Shown here: positions 26,785-34,685 of the stretch, in pieces
Layout: each line of letters starts with the position of its first letter
Position numbering within the stretch: the stretch's first letter is position 1
Origin: Streptomyces abyssomicinicus
GTDB taxonomy: Bacteria; Actinomycetota; Actinomycetes; Streptomycetales; Streptomycetaceae
DNA: 64,000 bases
Assembly (NCBI RefSeq): GCF_008974245.1
Contig: NZ_BBZI01000009.1
Coordinates: 62,001-126,000, forward strand
Direction of reading: 5' to 3'
The notes under the pieces: model-generated
Database searches by the model: none
Told to the model about the DNA's origin: nothing
The model's input: only the letters and a program-made list of their open reading frames with translations
Program-made: the position numbers and the translations under genes

Positions 26785-27618
26785 ATGCTCGCCCTTGTGG
26801 AAAACCACTCCTTGCCCCGCACCGCGGCCTTCTTCGACCTGGACAAGACGGTCATCGCGAAGTCGAGCACGCTCACCTTCGGCAGGTCCTTCTACCAAGG
26901 CGGACTGATCAATCGCCGTGCCGCTCTGCGCACGGCGTACACCCAGTTCGTCTTCCTCGCCGGCGGCGCCGACCACGAACAGATGGAGCGCATGCGGAGG
27001 TACCTCTCCGCCATGTGCCGAGGCTGGGACGTCCAGCAGGTCAGGGACATCATCGCCGAGACCCTGCACGACCTCATCGACCCGATCATCTACGACGAGG
27101 CCGCCTCCCTCATCGAGAAGCACCACCTGGCCGGCCGGGACGTGGTGATCGTCTCCACCTCGGGGTCGGTGATGGTCGAGCCGATCGGCGAGATGCTGGG
27201 CGCCGACCGGGTGGTGGCCACCCGGATGGTGGTCGGCGAGGACGGTCGCTTCACCGGCGAGGTCGAGTACTACGCGTACGGCCCGACGAAGGCCCAGGCC
27301 ATTCGCGAGCTGGCGGAGTCCGAGGGCTACGACCTCGGTCGCTGCTACGCGTACAGCGATTCCGCGACGGACCTGCCCATGCTCGAGACGGTGGGCCACC
27401 CGCACGCGGTCAATCCGGACCGGACGCTGCGCCGCGAGGCACTGACCCGCGGCTGGCCGATCCTCGATTTCCACCGGCCGGTACGTCTGAAGCAGCGGCT
27501 CCCCACCTTCTCCACGCCCTCCCGGCCCGTGCTGGTCGCGGCGGCCACGGTGGGCGCGGCGGCGGCAGCGGCGCTGGTCTGGTACGCCGCGAGCCGCCGG
27601 CGATCGGCCCTCGCCTGA
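26785..27618 (+). CDS. HAD-IB family phosphatase with C-terminal membrane anchor
   Basis: A 277-residue haloacid-dehalogenase hydrolase. Motif I is FFDLDKTV (nucleophile Asp), motif II is IVSTSG, and motif III/IV lies in YGPTKAQAI and YSDSATDLPML. The group includes SerB-like phosphatases and CicA; the substrate is unknown. A C-terminal helix (VAAATVGAAAAAALVWYAA) with a following Arg cluster would anchor it in the membrane. Streptomyces homologues have been called morphological differentiation-associated; the mycobacterial counterpart is Rv3661, also next to ssd. A GTG four codons in (26797) is an alternative start; neither has a strong ribosome site. Confidence 0.87.
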   Translation: MLALVENHSLPRTAAFFDLDKTVIAKSSTLTFGRSFYQGGLINRRAALRTAYTQFVFLAGGADHEQMERMRRYLSAMCRGWDVQQVRDIIAETLHDLIDPIIYDEAASLIEKHHLAGRDVVIVSTSGSVMVEPIGEMLGADRVVATRMVVGEDGRFTGEVEYYAYGPTKAQAIRELAESEGYDLGRCYAYSDSATDLPMLETVGHPHAVNPDRTLRREALTRGWPILDFHRPVRLKQRLPTFSTPSRPVLVAAATVGAAAAAALVWYAASRRRSALA

Positions 27619-27719
27619 ACGGCGGCGGGCGTGAAGGGTGGACGCCACCGGCCAACCCCCGGCGACGCCCCATCCCATGACCGGCGGTCAGCCGCTTGCG
27701 GCACGACCGCTCCTCCGGG

Positions 27720-27998
27720 TCGGCCCGCACTGCTTGAACAGGAAACCAAACAAATCGGGCCAGGGGTTCACATTGCCCATGGAACAGGAGTACAAAGGAC
27801 TTAACGGCCCGCGAGACCAAGGACATCCGACGGGATGACCTTCGCAACGCGATGGCCCCACGGACCGGAGCATGAACACCGGGCACCCACGCGACGTCGA
27901 CCCGTCGATTACGGGCCAGCCGCACCAGGCCAAGGGAGAAAGTTCCCGGCCTGATCGGCAATTTACGAGGACGCTTGGTAACCCGGCGGCACGTGCGA
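27720..27998 (+). ncRNA. Probable Ms1/scr3559-type (6S-like) small RNA; ends not defined
   Basis: This 450-base gap between convergent genes (27619-28069) has no supportable ORF but includes AT-richer tracts (27730-27800) unlike ordinary spacers. A 6S-like RNA named scr3559 was reported from this same intergenic position in S. coelicolor, and Ms1/MTS2823 lies between the corresponding mycobacterial genes Rv3661 and Rv3662c; both from memory. Ms1 binds core RNA polymerase. Visible structure includes hairpins CATCC/GGATG (27824-27837) and CAGGCC..GGGA/TCCC..GGCCTG (27926-27953). Strand follows the mycobacterial case (same as the HAD gene). The boundaries are an estimate; a strong terminator follows at 27999. 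Confidence 0.5.
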
Positions 27999-28026
27999 GC
28001 GGCGGCACGAGGATTCGTGCCGCCGC
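27999..28026. terminator. Terminator between the small RNA and the Fic-like gene
   Basis: Perfect 12-base arms GCGGCGGCACGA / TCGTGCCGCCGC with a 4-base loop. It can stop the plus-strand small RNA and the minus-strand gene ending at 28070. Confidence 0.75.
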
Positions 28027-28069
28027 AACCCTGTTCCGGCCTCTCTCGCCTTCGGCGTCTCCCGCTCCG

Positions 28070-28894
28070 TCAGGCAGCGCCGCGCTGGAGCGCCTCGCAG
28101 ACCGCGGTCGACTCCCGTGCTCCCAGCTCGACGGCCTTGCCGCAGTGCCCGATCCAGGCCGCCATGCCCTCCGGGGTGCCGGAGACATAGCCGTCCAGCG
28201 CCGCCAGGTAAGCGGCCCGCCCGAGTTCCGCGTGCCCCACCTCGGCCGGGCAGATGGACTTGGGGTCCAGTCCGCTGCCGACCAGCACGATGCGCTCGGC
28301 CGCCCGTGCCACCAGTCCGTTGTGCGAGCGGAAAGGCCGCAAGGCGAGGATCTCGCCGTGCACCACGGCCGCCTTGACCAGGGCGGGCGCCGCACCGCCG
28401 TCGATGATGAGCCGGGACAGGCCGTCGAGCCGTCCGGCGACCTCGTCGGCCTCGGGCAGCGGCAGCTCGATGAGGGGCTCCTCGACCGTCTCGCCCGCCA
28501 GCCGGGGGCGTCCGACGTCCTCGCCACGCCCCGCGGCGGCCACCAGGTGGAGGCGGGCCAGTACGCGCAGGGGGGACTGCCGCCAGATGGACAGCAGCTG
28601 ACCCGCCTCGGCGGTGAGCCGTAGTGCGGCGCCCACCACGCGGGCGTCGTCGTCGCCGCTGAAGTCGGTCCGGCGCCGGACCTCCTCCAGCGCCCAGTCC
28701 GCGCCGGCGAGCGCGGCCGAACCGCGCGCTCCGCGGAGAGCCGCCTCACCGGTGATCTCGTTGCCGCGGCGGCGCATGATGCGGTGGCCGTACACCCGGT
28801 CGACGTACGTGCGGACGGATTCCACGGAGTCGGCCACGCCGGGAAGCGAACCCAGGGCCGCGAGCGGGTCGGCGGACGCGCCAGTCGTACTCAT
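28070..28894 (-). CDS. Fic/DOC-fold-like protein with degenerate active site
   Basis: A 274-residue, mostly helical, Ala/Leu-rich protein. The stretch VVHGEILALRPFRSHNGLVARAAERIVL lines up with the Fic core, but the catalytic motif HPFx(D/E)GNGRxxR reads RPFRSHNGLVAR: the catalytic His, the acidic residue and the first motif Arg are absent. It is therefore unlikely to transfer AMP in the usual way. The Streptomyces equivalent has been labelled oxidoreductase, for which I see no support. ATG at 28894 (MSTTGASADP) is preferred over a longer frame to 29005. It corresponds by position to Rv3662c. Confidence 0.75.
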   Translation of the reverse strand: MSTTGASADPLAALGSLPGVADSVESVRTYVDRVYGHRIMRRRGNEITGEAALRGARGSAALAGADWALEEVRRRTDFSGDDDARVVGAALRLTAEAGQLLSIWRQSPLRVLARLHLVAAAGRGEDVGRPRLAGETVEEPLIELPLPEADEVAGRLDGLSRLIIDGGAAPALVKAAVVHGEILALRPFRSHNGLVARAAERIVLVGSGLDPKSICPAEVGHAELGRAAYLAALDGYVSGTPEGMAAWIGHCGKAVELGARESTAVCEALQRGAA

Positions 28895-29068
28895 GAGTAC
28901 GACATTACGCGCCCACGCGCGGCCACACATCGCCCGGCCCGGCGTCCACCGGGGCAAGTGACCCGGCGGAGCGCTCTGGACCGCACCCTTCACGACCACA
29001 CCCACGATGGAGTGGTCATCACCCCGTATCGACCACCCCGCGCATCCGAAGCACTACGCTAGGTGAAC

Positions 29069-30049
29069 ATGAAAATTGCTTTCGTCGGCAAGGGTGGCAG
29101 CGGCAAGACAACCCTGTCCTCGCTCTTCGTCCGCCATCTCGCCGCGTCCGGGGCGCCGGTCATCGCCGTGGACGCCGACATCAACCAGCACCTGGGCGCG
29201 GCGCTCGGCCTGGACGAGGCGGAGGCCGCCGCCCTGCCCGCGCTGGGGGCGCAGCTGCCTCTCATCAAGGACTACCTGCGGGGGGAGAACCCCCGCATCG
29301 CCTCGGCCGAGACGATGATCAAGACCACGCCGCCCGGTGCGGGGTCCCGACTGCTGCGGGTGCGGGAGGAGAATCCGGTCTACGCTGCCTGCGCCCGTCC
29401 GGTCGAACTCGACGCCGGCGCCGTCCGCCTGATGGTCACCGGGCCGTTCACCGAGGCCGATCTGGGCGTGTCCTGCTACCACTCCAAGACCGGCGCGGTG
29501 GAGATGTGCCTCAACCACATGGTCGACGGGCGCGACGAGTATGTGGTGGTGGACATGACCGCCGGCTCGGACTCCTTCGCCTCCGGAATGTTCACCCGCT
29601 TCGACATGACCTTCCTGGTCGCCGAGCCCACCCGCAAGGGCGTCTCGGTCTACCGCCAGTACAAGGAATACGCCCGGGACTTCGGGGTCGCCCTGAAGGT
29701 CGTCGGCAACAAGGTGCAGGGCCCGGACGATCTGGAGTTCCTGCGGGCACAGGTGGGGGACGACCTGCTGGTGACGGTCGGCCACTCGGACTGGGTCCGC
29801 GCGATGGAGAAGGGCCGGCCGCCGCTCTTCGACCGGCTGGAGACGGACAACCGCGCGGCACTGGAGACACTGCGGACCGCCGCCGACGCACGGTACGAGG
29901 CGCGGGACTGGGAGCGGTACACGCGCCAGATGGTGCACTTCCACCTGCGGAACGCGGAGTCGTGGGGAAACGCCCGGACCGGGACCGACCTGGCGCGGCA
30001 GGTGGATCCCGGCTTCATGCTGGGCGAGCGGGTGGCCGAGCCGGCATGA
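29069..30049 (+). CDS. CooC/MinD-like P-loop ATPase
   Basis: A 326-residue protein of the SIMIBI class with a deviant Walker A at the very N-terminus (VGKGGSGKTT), AVDADINQHLG as the switch I region, and VVVDMTAGSDS as Walker B. CooC-type ATPases insert metals or mature enzymes, and the sequence is closer to this group than to ParA, but the client is unknown. A conserved Cys pair is not obvious. ATG at 29069 follows AGGTG; the GTG at 29063 overlaps that site. The gene stands alone, divergent from the Fic-like gene. Confidence 0.78.
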   Translation: MKIAFVGKGGSGKTTLSSLFVRHLAASGAPVIAVDADINQHLGAALGLDEAEAAALPALGAQLPLIKDYLRGENPRIASAETMIKTTPPGAGSRLLRVREENPVYAACARPVELDAGAVRLMVTGPFTEADLGVSCYHSKTGAVEMCLNHMVDGRDEYVVVDMTAGSDSFASGMFTRFDMTFLVAEPTRKGVSVYRQYKEYARDFGVALKVVGNKVQGPDDLEFLRAQVGDDLLVTVGHSDWVRAMEKGRPPLFDRLETDNRAALETLRTAADARYEARDWERYTRQMVHFHLRNAESWGNARTGTDLARQVDPGFMLGERVAEPA

Positions 30050-30120
30050 GCCGTCGCACGCACGGAGAGCGGGAACGGTCGCCGGCTCCGGCCGACCCCG
30101 CGCCGCTGCGTCGCCACGGA

Positions 30121-30178
30121 CGTCGCGGAGGTCACGGAGGTCACGGAGGCCGCAGAGGTCGCAGAGGTCGCAGAGGTC
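30121..30178. repeat. Six 9-bp tandem repeats at the end of the deacetylase-like gene
   Basis: Units of GGAGGTCAC and AGAGGTCGC type repeat in register up to the stop codon of the minus-strand gene at 30177. On the minus strand another frame would read Leu-Cys-Asp and Leu-Arg-Asp repeats. It occupies most of the spacer between two convergent genes. Confidence 0.85.
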
Positions 30179-31427
30179 AGCCGACCGCCTGGTCCGTGGC
30201 ACCCGCGGCGGGGGCCAGGAAGCTCTGCCAGCCTTCCTGGGGCGCCTGGCCGACCCCGAGGGTCCGGAGCTTGTCGAGCGTCCCCTGATCCTGGGCGTCC
30301 AGCCAGTCGGCCAGTTGCCGGAACGAGACGCAACGCACCTCGGGCTGCGTGCACACCTGCGTGACGACCTCCTCGACGGCCCGCATGTACACGCCGCCGT
30401 TCCAGGACTCGAAGTGGTTGCCGATGATCAACGGCGCCCGGTTGCCCTCGTAGGAGCGGCGGAAGCCGGCCAGCAGGCCGTCCCGCATCTGGTCGCCCCA
30501 CTGGGCGTGCATGGCCGGGTTGCCCTGGGTGCTGGTCCCGGACTGGTTGACCATGAAGTTGTAGTCCATGGAGATCGTCTCGAAGGCGCGGCCGGGCACC
30601 GGGACCATGTGCATCGACAGGTCCCACAGACCCTCCTTGCGCTCCGGCCACACCTGCTCCCGGACCCCACTGGTGTCGTAGCGGAAGCCCAGCTCACGAG
30701 CGGCCGCACGGAAGTTCTCCTGCCCTTCCAGGCACGGAGTGCGGCCGCCCACAAGTTCCTTGTCGTAGTCGAACGGCAGCGGTTGCCCTTCCGTGAGGCC
30801 GGTGTTGCTCTTCCAGGTCTTGACGAAGCTCTTGGCCTGGGCGATCTCGCTCTTCCACTGTTCGACCGACCAGTCGCCGACACCGCCGCTCCCGCAGAAG
30901 TGGCCGTTGAAGTGGGTGCCGATCTCATTGCCCTCCAGCCACGCCTGGCGCAGTTGCTCGACGGTCGCGGCCACCCCCTCGACATCGTTGAAGCCGATGT
31001 CCGAACTGCCGGCGGAACGGCCTGGAGGCTGATAGAGGGAACGTTTCTCCTCGGGCAGCATGTACACGCCGCTGAGGAAGTAGGTCATGGTGGCGTTGTT
31101 CGCGCCGGCCACCTTGCGGAAGTGGGAGAACAACCGCTGCCCGTCCTCGCCCGCGCCGTCCCACGAGAAGACGACGAACTGCGGCGGGCGCTGCCCGGGC
31201 CGGAGCCGTTCGGGTCTCGGCAGATTGGGCTGCGCGCCCGTGTAGGCGGTGGATCCGTCCCCGATGAGCCGGACCGCCCGGGGAGCACTCCTCGGCTCGG
31301 ACTTCTTGGCGCCGGCCTGCCCCTGGGCACCCGCCGCGCCGCCGGCCATTCCTCCACAACCCGCGAGCGTGGCGGCACAGGCCGCCGCCACCGCGAACAC
31401 GGCGATGCCTCTCCGGTTGGCGGTCAT
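30177..31427 (-). CDS. Lipoprotein with polysaccharide-deacetylase-like fold
   Basis: A 416-residue lipoprotein: n-region MTANRRG, hydrophobic core and lipobox LAGC. The exported domain starts with QFVVFSWDGAG, in the position of the first catalytic Asp motif of NodB-type deacetylases, and later has NEIGTHFNGHF, resembling the metal-binding HxxxH motif. The final part (IIGNHFESWNGGVY, VRCVSFRQLADWL) also fits the NodB barrel. The substrate, presumably a cell-wall or extracellular sugar polymer, is not shown. ATG at 31427 is the natural lipoprotein start. Divergent from the SulP gene. Confidence 0.8.
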   Translation of the reverse strand: MTANRRGIAVFAVAAACAATLAGCGGMAGGAAGAQGQAGAKKSEPRSAPRAVRLIGDGSTAYTGAQPNLPRPERLRPGQRPPQFVVFSWDGAGEDGQRLFSHFRKVAGANNATMTYFLSGVYMLPEEKRSLYQPPGRSAGSSDIGFNDVEGVAATVEQLRQAWLEGNEIGTHFNGHFCGSGGVGDWSVEQWKSEIAQAKSFVKTWKSNTGLTEGQPLPFDYDKELVGGRTPCLEGQENFRAAARELGFRYDTSGVREQVWPERKEGLWDLSMHMVPVPGRAFETISMDYNFMVNQSGTSTQGNPAMHAQWGDQMRDGLLAGFRRSYEGNRAPLIIGNHFESWNGGVYMRAVEEVVTQVCTQPEVRCVSFRQLADWLDAQDQGTLDKLRTLGVGQAPQEGWQSFLAPAAGATDQAVG

Positions 31428-31743
31428 CTCCCGCCCCACCTTCTTCCTTCGCTCAGACCGAGCGCCCACTGAGGCGCTCCCCGGTGGACCGCCGGGAGCC
31501 CGGCGGGGCCGCCAAGGTCCCACGTCACCGCAAAGGGATTTGTATGACAAGCCGATGAAAAGATTGCTTCACTCATTGGGATGACTTATCAGGCCATTTG
31601 CCCGTTTTCTCCGTACGATCCCTTTACCCAGCATTACTGTCCATTTACTGAGTGTTGGCGTACGCCGTGACCGTGCGGCACCGTTCCCGCGGTCGTGCCG
31701 ATCGTTCGCGCGACCGCGCCGTCCCGGAGGAGAAACGGGAAAC
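31428..31743. promoter_or_regulatory. AT-rich divergent promoter region
   Basis: No gene. The stretch 31535-31660 (for example TTTGTATGACAAGCCGATG and TTTACCCAGCATTACTGTCC) is markedly AT-rich for this genome and lies between the divergent lipoprotein and SulP genes. Several TTTACC/TTTACT-like elements are present, but I cannot assign start sites. The SulP ribosome site GGAGAAACGGGAAAC lies just before 31744. Confidence 0.5.
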
Positions 31744-34182
31744 ATGTCTGCCTGCGTCCCCCACCGCGCCGAGGCCCACAAAGCCGGGCGCATCCATCGC
31801 CCCCACAGTCCGCCGCCCGGGCGCCCTCGCCGGTTCCGGATCGCCCCCGCCGACCTTTCCGCCTCGGTCACGGTGTTCCTGATCTCGCTGCCCCTCTCCC
31901 TGGGCATCGCTCTGGCCACCGGGGCGCCGCTCCAGGCCGGACTGGTCGCCGCCGCCGTGGGCAGCCTCGTCGCCGGACGCCTGGGCGGCGCCCCGCTCAC
32001 CGTCAGCGGACCCACCGCCGGCCTGACCGTGGTCACCGCGGACCTGATCCAGCAGTACGGATGGCGCACCACCTGCGCCGTCACCATCCTCGCCGGCGTG
32101 ACCCAGGTGGCCCTCGGCTGGCTCCGGGTCGCCCGCACCGCCCTGGCCGTCAGCCCCGCCATCGTGCACGGCATGCTGGCCGGCATCGGCGTCACCATCG
32201 CCGTGGCCCAGCTCCACATCGTCCTCGGGGGCACGCCGCAGAGTTCGGTCCTCGACAACCTCCGCGCGCTGCCCGCCCAGCTCGCGGACCTGCACCCGGG
32301 CGCCCTCGCGGTCAGCGCCCTCACCCTGGTGGTGCTCCTCGGCTGGTCCCGCGTCCCCGGCCGGGCGGGGCGGATCCTGCGCTTCGTCCCCGCGGCCCTC
32401 GCCGCCATGCTGACCGCCACAGCCGTCGCGCTGGCCATGGGGCTGCGCCTGCCCCGGGTCGACCTGCCCTCCTGGTCCAACCACGCCCTGGCAGGCTTCC
32501 CCGAGGGTCCCGCGCTGCCACTGGCCGCGGCGGTGCTCACCATCACCCTGGTCGGCGGGGTGGAGACCTTGCTCTCAGCGGTGGCCGTGGACAAGATCGC
32601 CGCCACTCGGGGCGGGGTGCCGGTGCCCCGGGCCGACCTCGACCGGGAACTGCGCGGCCAGGGCTTCGCCAACATGGCCTCCGGAACGCTCGGCGGACTC
32701 CCCGTCACCGGCGTGGCGGTACGCAGCTCGGCCAACGCCCGCTCGGGCGCCGTCAGCCGCAACTCGGCCATGCTGCACAGCCTGTGGATCGCCGCGGCGG
32801 CGTTGCTGCTGGTGCCGGCGCTGGAGCTGATCCCGCTCGCCGCGCTCGCCGCGCTGGTGATGGCGATCGGCATCCAGATGGTCTCCCTCCACCACATCCG
32901 CACCGTCAACCGCCACCGCGAGGCACTGGTCTACGCGGTCACGGCCGTCGCGGTCACCTTCCTCGGAGTCCTGGAAGGCGTGGGAGTCGGTGTGGCCGCC
33001 GCGGTCGCGGTCGCGCTTCACCGGCTCACCCACACCCGGATCACCCATGAGGTGAGCGGCGGCGTCCATCACGTCCACGTCCGCGGACAGCTCACCTTCC
33101 TCGCCGTGCCCAGGCTCAGCCGGGCGCTCCACCTGGTCCCGGAAGGCGCCGACGCCGTCGTCGAGCTGCACGGCTCCTTCGTCGACCACGCCGCGTACGA
33201 GTCGCTGGAGGACTGGCGCAACAGCCATGTGGCGCACGGCGGTTCCGTCCGCCTCACCGGGCTGCGCGCCGGTCTGGCGGCGACCGACGCCGCACCGGCC
33301 GAGGCCGCTTCCGCCCCGGTCGACGACACCCCCGCTCCGGGTGCCGACCCGGCAGGAAGCCCTTCCACTTCCCACAAGGCCCCGAGCCCACCCGCCGTCC
33401 GCGAGGCACGCGAGGCCGGCGAGGCACGCGAGGCCGGACCCAACTCCGACGCCGGCGCCGGTGGCGTCCGCGAGACCGGCGACGCTCCCGAGCCACCTCC
33501 CAGCGACCACGAACTGGTGCGCGGCATCAGCGCCTTCCACCGGGACACCGCACCCCTGGTCCGCAGAAGGCTCGCCCGGCTGGCCCGGGAGGGACAGCGA
33601 CCCGCGCAGCTCTTCCTCACCTGCGCCGACTCGAGGCTGGTGACCTCGATGATCACGAGCAGCCGCCCCGGTGACCTCTTCGTCGTCCGCAACGTGGGCA
33701 ACCTGGTACCGCCGCCCGGTGAGGATCCCGGCGACGACTCGGTGGCCGCCGCCATCGAGTACGCGGTGGACGTCCTGCGGGTCCGTTCCATCACGGTCTG
33801 CGGCCACTCGGGCTGTGGCGCCATGCAGGCACTGATCGGTTCGGAGCCCGGCAGCGACGGGACACCGCTCCAGCGCTGGCTCCGGCACGGTCTGCCGAGC
33901 CTGCGCCGCATGACCTCCGGCTCCCACCGGCCGCCCCGACTGGCCTCACGGGAGCCCGCCGACGCGGTGGAGCTCCTCTGCCTCACCAACGTCGCCCAGC
34001 AACTCGAGCACCTCAAGGCCCACGAGTCGGTCGCCCGAGCCGTCGAGCAGGGCCGGCTGGAGCTGACCGGCATGTACTTCCATGTCGGCGAGGCGCAGGC
34101 ATACCTCCTCACCGACGCCCCGGAGACACCCGTCTTCGCTCACGTCCGGGAGACGGAGGCGGACCTGACCGGCGCGAGCTGA
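31744..34182 (+). CDS. SulP family anion transporter fused to beta-carbonic anhydrase
   Basis: An 812-residue two-domain protein. Residues ~40-425 form the SulP membrane domain (FLISLPLSLGIALATGAP, SGPTAGLTVV). A STAS-like segment follows at ~438-515, then a low-complexity Ala/Pro/Glu linker with a duplicated 18-bp unit. Residues ~590-812 are a beta-class carbonic anhydrase with zinc ligands in CADSR (~627) and GHSGCGAM (~687-692). The fusion implies bicarbonate transport coupled to CO2/HCO3- interconversion; the substrate is inferred from the fusion, since SulP proteins also carry sulfate. The carbonic anhydrase part appears complete. Confidence 0.92.
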   Translation: MSACVPHRAEAHKAGRIHRPHSPPPGRPRRFRIAPADLSASVTVFLISLPLSLGIALATGAPLQAGLVAAAVGSLVAGRLGGAPLTVSGPTAGLTVVTADLIQQYGWRTTCAVTILAGVTQVALGWLRVARTALAVSPAIVHGMLAGIGVTIAVAQLHIVLGGTPQSSVLDNLRALPAQLADLHPGALAVSALTLVVLLGWSRVPGRAGRILRFVPAALAAMLTATAVALAMGLRLPRVDLPSWSNHALAGFPEGPALPLAAAVLTITLVGGVETLLSAVAVDKIAATRGGVPVPRADLDRELRGQGFANMASGTLGGLPVTGVAVRSSANARSGAVSRNSAMLHSLWIAAAALLLVPALELIPLAALAALVMAIGIQMVSLHHIRTVNRHREALVYAVTAVAVTFLGVLEGVGVGVAAAVAVALHRLTHTRITHEVSGGVHHVHVRGQLTFLAVPRLSRALHLVPEGADAVVELHGSFVDHAAYESLEDWRNSHVAHGGSVRLTGLRAGLAATDAAPAEAASAPVDDTPAPGADPAGSPSTSHKAPSPPAVREAREAGEAREAGPNSDAGAGGVRETGDAPEPPPSDHELVRGISAFHRDTAPLVRRRLARLAREGQRPAQLFLTCADSRLVTSMITSSRPGDLFVVRNVGNLVPPPGEDPGDDSVAAAIEYAVDVLRVRSITVCGHSGCGAMQALIGSEPGSDGTPLQRWLRHGLPSLRRMTSGSHRPPRLASREPADAVELLCLTNVAQQLEHLKAHESVARAVEQGRLELTGMYFHVGEAQAYLLTDAPETPVFAHVRETEADLTGAS
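33403..33438. repeat. 18-bp duplication in the SulP-CA linker
   Basis: Two consecutive 18-base copies (33403-33420 and 33421-33438) differing only at the last base, encoding EAREAG twice in the interdomain linker. Confidence 0.9.
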
Positions 34183-34685
34183 CCGACGAAACTCCCGCAC
34201 CGCCGTCCGGCAGCCATTCGGCACATCCCGCACCCTGTCCGGGTGCGCGGCTCCCAGCAGGGACCGCGCGCCCGGCCGGCTCCACCACCCCGTGGTCCGC
34301 CCGCCGCCCCACCCAGCCGCCACCACACCCGCGACCCGCCGGAAATCCCGCACAGCGGCGCTCCCGCCACGCCGTGACCTGTGGGTAGACACTCCCGCCG
34401 AGGGGTATTGGGTATGGCGCGACGCCGGTAGATCCACGTCCGCCGACCACCGGGCGACAGGTGCCTCACACCCTTCGGGCGTCGAACAGCACTGAACTCC
34501 TCCGCTCGGCCGTACGTGACAACGGATGACCGATCCGCGCAAGCCATCCGCGAAGCCCGAGGTCGCAGCCACAGAAGAAGCCGCACAGGTCTACACCAAT
34601 TTTCCGTCGGCCCTTGTCAGTACTCCCTCCGGTCTGATGAGCTGTGGCCTGGGACACAGCGGACACCCTTCGAAAGGGAGATGTC
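34183..34685. other. 503-base leader region upstream of acsA
   Basis: No convincing gene in either direction. The 3' part (34570-34685) is the probable acsA promoter and leader and includes a TTGTCA element at 34614-34619, the Crp-like dyad at 34641-34660 and the ribosome site GGGAG at about 34676. Confidence 0.55.
34641..34660 (+). promoter_or_regulatory. Candidate Crp-binding dyad upstream of acsA
   Basis: Perfect dyad GCTGTG-N8-CACAGC, 25 bases before the acsA start codon. It fits the pattern GTG-N6-GNCAC that I recall as the S. coelicolor Crp consensus. Crp is encoded 9.5 kb away in this window. Its closeness to the start codon suggests a repressing or roadblock position unless transcription begins nearby. 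Confidence 0.45.
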
